From positions 1 through 6,343 of the forward strand of contig JAFPVN010000181.1 of assembly GCA_017395275.1 (NCBI GenBank): a DNA stretch of 6,343 bases, read 5' to 3'. The translations under genes and the position numbers were made by a program. This stretch comes from Candidatus Methanomethylophilaceae archaeon (GTDB lineage Archaea; Thermoplasmatota; Thermoplasmata; Methanomassiliicoccales; Methanomethylophilaceae). Below the pieces are notes generated by a model. The model did no database searches. It saw only the letters and a list, made by a program, of their open reading frames with translations, and was not told where the DNA came from. Numbering within the stretch: position 1 is the first letter of the stretch; every line of letters starts with the position of its first letter. This document shows positions 4,715 to 6,343 of the stretch, one piece after another.

Positions 4715-5389
4715 TCACTTCTGTTTTCTGTTGTCTAAACTGATATTGGTTTTGTCCAGATCGTTGTCATTCCCAATCATGACGCCGTTGTTGACAAGAA
4801 TCTGGAATATGGTTTGACGCATCTGTTCATCTTTTTCCTTGTCACTAAAATCTAGATCATATTTGTCAAGATTGCCATATTTGGATTCCAGTTCTAAAAG
4901 TATGTCGAGTATAGTGTTGTCAACCGTAGTCAAGATGTCATTGACGTGAGTGATCCCCAACATCAATCTGGCAGATAGAATCTCTGTGATGTTGGTGCCT
5001 TTCTTAATCGTAGGATAGGTTTCTGGAGGCCAGGGTATCATGAGGTATTGTTCTGCCTTGAGCAGAGCACGCAATCCACCTACGCCCTCCTTGAACGAAT
5101 AGGTCAGCATCTTTTTGCGGGTTTCATCATCCACCGAAATCAGGGGGAGATTTGTGTTCTTGATCTGAGCGTATCCGACTATTATGTCCCCCTGGAGAAA
5201 ACCGTGGGCTTTTCTGTACTCCGGGACATCCTCGCCCTTATAACCGTACAATTCGGAATCGATCCATTTGTCGAACTGTTCACAGCCCAGTCCGAAGGTC
5301 AGCACCTTGAGTCTTTTCAGGAGGGATTCGGTATCCGGTTCGGACTGTGTCGCATCTTTGAATATGGCGCTTCTTTCCATCTGCATCAC
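4715..5389 (-). CDS. AbiTii-domain protein (phage-resistance type)
   Basis: The 224-residue product opens with the AbiTii pattern: SLLKRLKVLTFGLGCEQFDK (22-41), WIDSELYGY (42-50) and DVPEYR (54-59), then a mixed domain ending in a charged, helical C-terminus. The domain is named after AbiT of Lactococcus, an abortive-infection system; its biochemistry is not known. The GTG at 5389 overlaps the TGA of the upstream small membrane gene (GTGA). An ATG at 5386 and another at 5380 are alternative starts. Translation is likely coupled to the upstream gene, since there is no separate ribosome site. It converges with the DUF2971 gene with one base between the stops. Its base composition is more AT-rich than genes on the left, which suggests acquisition by transfer. 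Confidence 0.75.
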   Translation of the reverse strand: MMQMERSAIFKDATQSEPDTESLLKRLKVLTFGLGCEQFDKWIDSELYGYKGEDVPEYRKAHGFLQGDIIVGYAQIKNTNLPLISVDDETRKKMLTYSFKEGVGGLRALLKAEQYLMIPWPPETYPTIKKGTNITEILSARLMLGITHVNDILTTVDNTILDILLELESKYGNLDKYDLDFSDKEKDEQMRQTIFQILVNNGVMIGNDNDLDKTNISLDNRKQK

Positions 5390-5580
5390 CCGAACAGTCC
5401 CTCAATCCAGGAAACGACATCGCCCCAGAAACTGAAGAGAAAAATGAATCCTACAACGAGAGAAATGGATACCGTAATTAGAATAGATTTTAATCCACCG
5501 TAAGAATCGTCGTTTTTCTCGGTGATTTTGGATTTCACCAAGATATTGTTGTCACCTATTCTGATTGACAAGTGTATCAT
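5386..5580 (-). CDS. Small single-span membrane protein in operon with the AbiTii gene
   Basis: I do not recognise a named family. The 64 residues have a polar N-terminal part (1-31, including IRIGDNNILVKSKITEKN), one transmembrane helix (about 32-52, ILITVSISLVVGFIFLFSFW) and a short amphipathic end (VVSWIEGLFG). The stop overlaps the start of the AbiTii gene, so the two are co-expressed. A small membrane partner could anchor the AbiTii protein or act as the membrane-damaging effector (inference). The ATG at 5580 directly follows GAGGA (5581-5585), too close for a normal ribosome site. The TTG at 5571 would have ideal spacing and is an alternative start. Confidence 0.6.
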   Translation of the reverse strand: MIHLSIRIGDNNILVKSKITEKNDDSYGGLKSILITVSISLVVGFIFLFSFWGDVVSWIEGLFG

Positions 5581-5599
5581 TCCTCTGTTTAGTTCGTCA

Positions 5600-5619
5600 A
5601 TTAATACGGTTTAACAGAC
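5600..5619 (-). promoter_or_regulatory. Candidate promoter of the membrane protein-AbiTii operon
   Basis: GTATTAATT on the minus strand (about 5599-5607) is a TATA-like box about 23 bases before the ATG at 5580. TGTTAAAC lies just upstream (5609-5616). The same TGTTAAA core recurs at 5661-5667 and 5704-5710, and inverted at 5740-5746, in an AT-rich intergenic region. Confidence 0.35.
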
Positions 5620-5698
5620 AAATAACTCTTGCCTATCGATTTGTTGAAATCACAATGGTGTTTAACAAACAGCGTCTGATTCCATTTTTGTATTAGAT

Positions 5699-5752
5699 GT
5701 GAATTTAACACATGGCCGGGTAACAATTATTCTGGGTATGTGTTAAATTCAC
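5699..5752. repeat. 15-bp perfect inverted repeat at the broken transposase end
   Basis: GTGAATTTAACACAT (5699-5713) is repeated inverted as ATGTGTTAAATTCAC (5738-5752), 24 bases apart. The right arm contains the transposase stop codon. It could be a 54-bp palindromic miniature element, the joined ends of insertion sequences, or a two-way transcription terminator between the transposase and the AbiTii operon. Confidence 0.6.
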
Positions 5753-6343
5753 GTCAGTTGGGAATTCCTTATGTTTATGGCGACGTCTATGCCTCTCGCC
5801 GTGTACTCGTCCCATATAGCCTTGCTGTCATATGCGGCATCTGCCAGCACCTTGCCGACCTTATGGCCGGCAGAGAATACGTCATTCATTAGACCGTCGA
5901 AACAGGTGATGTCACCGCATCTCTCATCGGTGACCGCATAGACCAGTATGCGGTTGGTATCGGGATCCACTGCAGCATGGAGCTTTATCCAGCCGGTAAC
6001 CGGTTTCATGTTCCAATGGTACGACATCCATCCTCCGTACTTGTTCAGTGACATCCCCGTCGAATCTATCGCCACGGATATCGGTGCCTCGGAGACTTCG
6101 ACGTCGCAGGGTCCCGAGGCCAAGACCCTGCCGTCGGCTCCGCCGACGGCGGATACCTCCCTGCACCTGTCGTAGAACCGGGTGAGGATTATCCCCTTGA
6201 ATCCCTTCTCCTCCAGGAAATGGTCGAGGAACCCTCTGGCCAGGCGGTAGCTTATGCCCAATGCGTGCTTCAGCCGGTTGCCCCACTCGATCATCTTCCC
6301 GGTGAACACGAACGGCCGCCCCAACTTCCCGCCGTTCATCCTC
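5749..6343 (-). pseudogene. DDE transposase (IS5/DDE_Tnp_1-like), C-terminus missing, N-terminus beyond the window
   Basis: About 196 residues are visible. The segment GGKLGRPFVFTGKMIEWGNR with ALGISYRLARGFLDHF matches the helical N-terminal part of IS5-type transposases. AIDSTGM (90-96) holds the first catalytic aspartate (D92), and LADAAYDS (165-172) the second (D167). The linking VTDERCGD (136-143) is also typical. The frame then stops at NIRNSQLT, before the segment that carries the third acidic residue (the Y-x2-R-x3-E region), so it should be inactive. No continuation of the transposase is seen on the other side of the inverted repeat, so the C-terminal third is lost, not just interrupted. 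An ATG exists at 6339, but homologous transposases extend further N-terminally, so the frame probably continues outside. Confidence 0.75.

Noticed and set aside
5048..5503. Plus-strand open frame of 151 residues
   Set aside because: Antisense shadow of the AbiTii and small membrane genes.

Overview
The window looks like part of a methanogenic archaeon of the Methanomassiliicoccales (Methanomethylophilaceae-like). This is an inference from four things. Several genes have archaeal TATA-like boxes 25-30 bases before a start codon with no ribosome binding site, which suggests leaderless mRNAs. The gene families fit. Every complete gene ends in TGA or TAA, none in TAG. One otherwise intact exonuclease gene carries two in-frame TAG codons, as expected where TAG is read as pyrrolysine.

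Left part (1-2067): a divergent pair shares a control region. On the minus strand is the start of an iron/cobalamin-type ABC substrate-binding protein. On the plus strand is a NimA-like flavin split-barrel protein. Between them lie two tandem ATTAGTGTTACTA dyads, 20 bp apart, over the binding-protein promoter. Then come a 60-residue winged-helix protein (+), a DUF3784 membrane protein (-) and a 72-residue single-span membrane protein (-).

Middle part (2068-2726): more than 600 bases without a convincing protein gene but dense in inverted repeats. The best element is a predicted RNA of about 140 nt (2526-2668). It has a 5' hairpin stacked on an 8-bp helix that closes a five-way junction. A TATA-like box sits 25 bases upstream and a U-rich tract follows. 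A second strong hairpin (2670-2708) precedes a small zinc-ribbon gene.

Right part (2727-6343): a zinc-ribbon protein, then a DEDDh 3'-5' exonuclease whose catalytic motifs are all intact but whose frame holds TAG at codons 3 and 54. A DUF2971 protein follows. Convergent to it is a two-gene minus-strand operon, a small membrane protein overlapping an AbiTii-domain (phage-resistance-type) gene. The window ends in a DDE transposase lacking its C-terminal third, with a 15-bp perfect inverted repeat at the broken end. The AbiTii operon and its upstream region are visibly more AT-rich than the left side, and the whole right part reads as an accessory or defence-type island next to a decayed insertion sequence.
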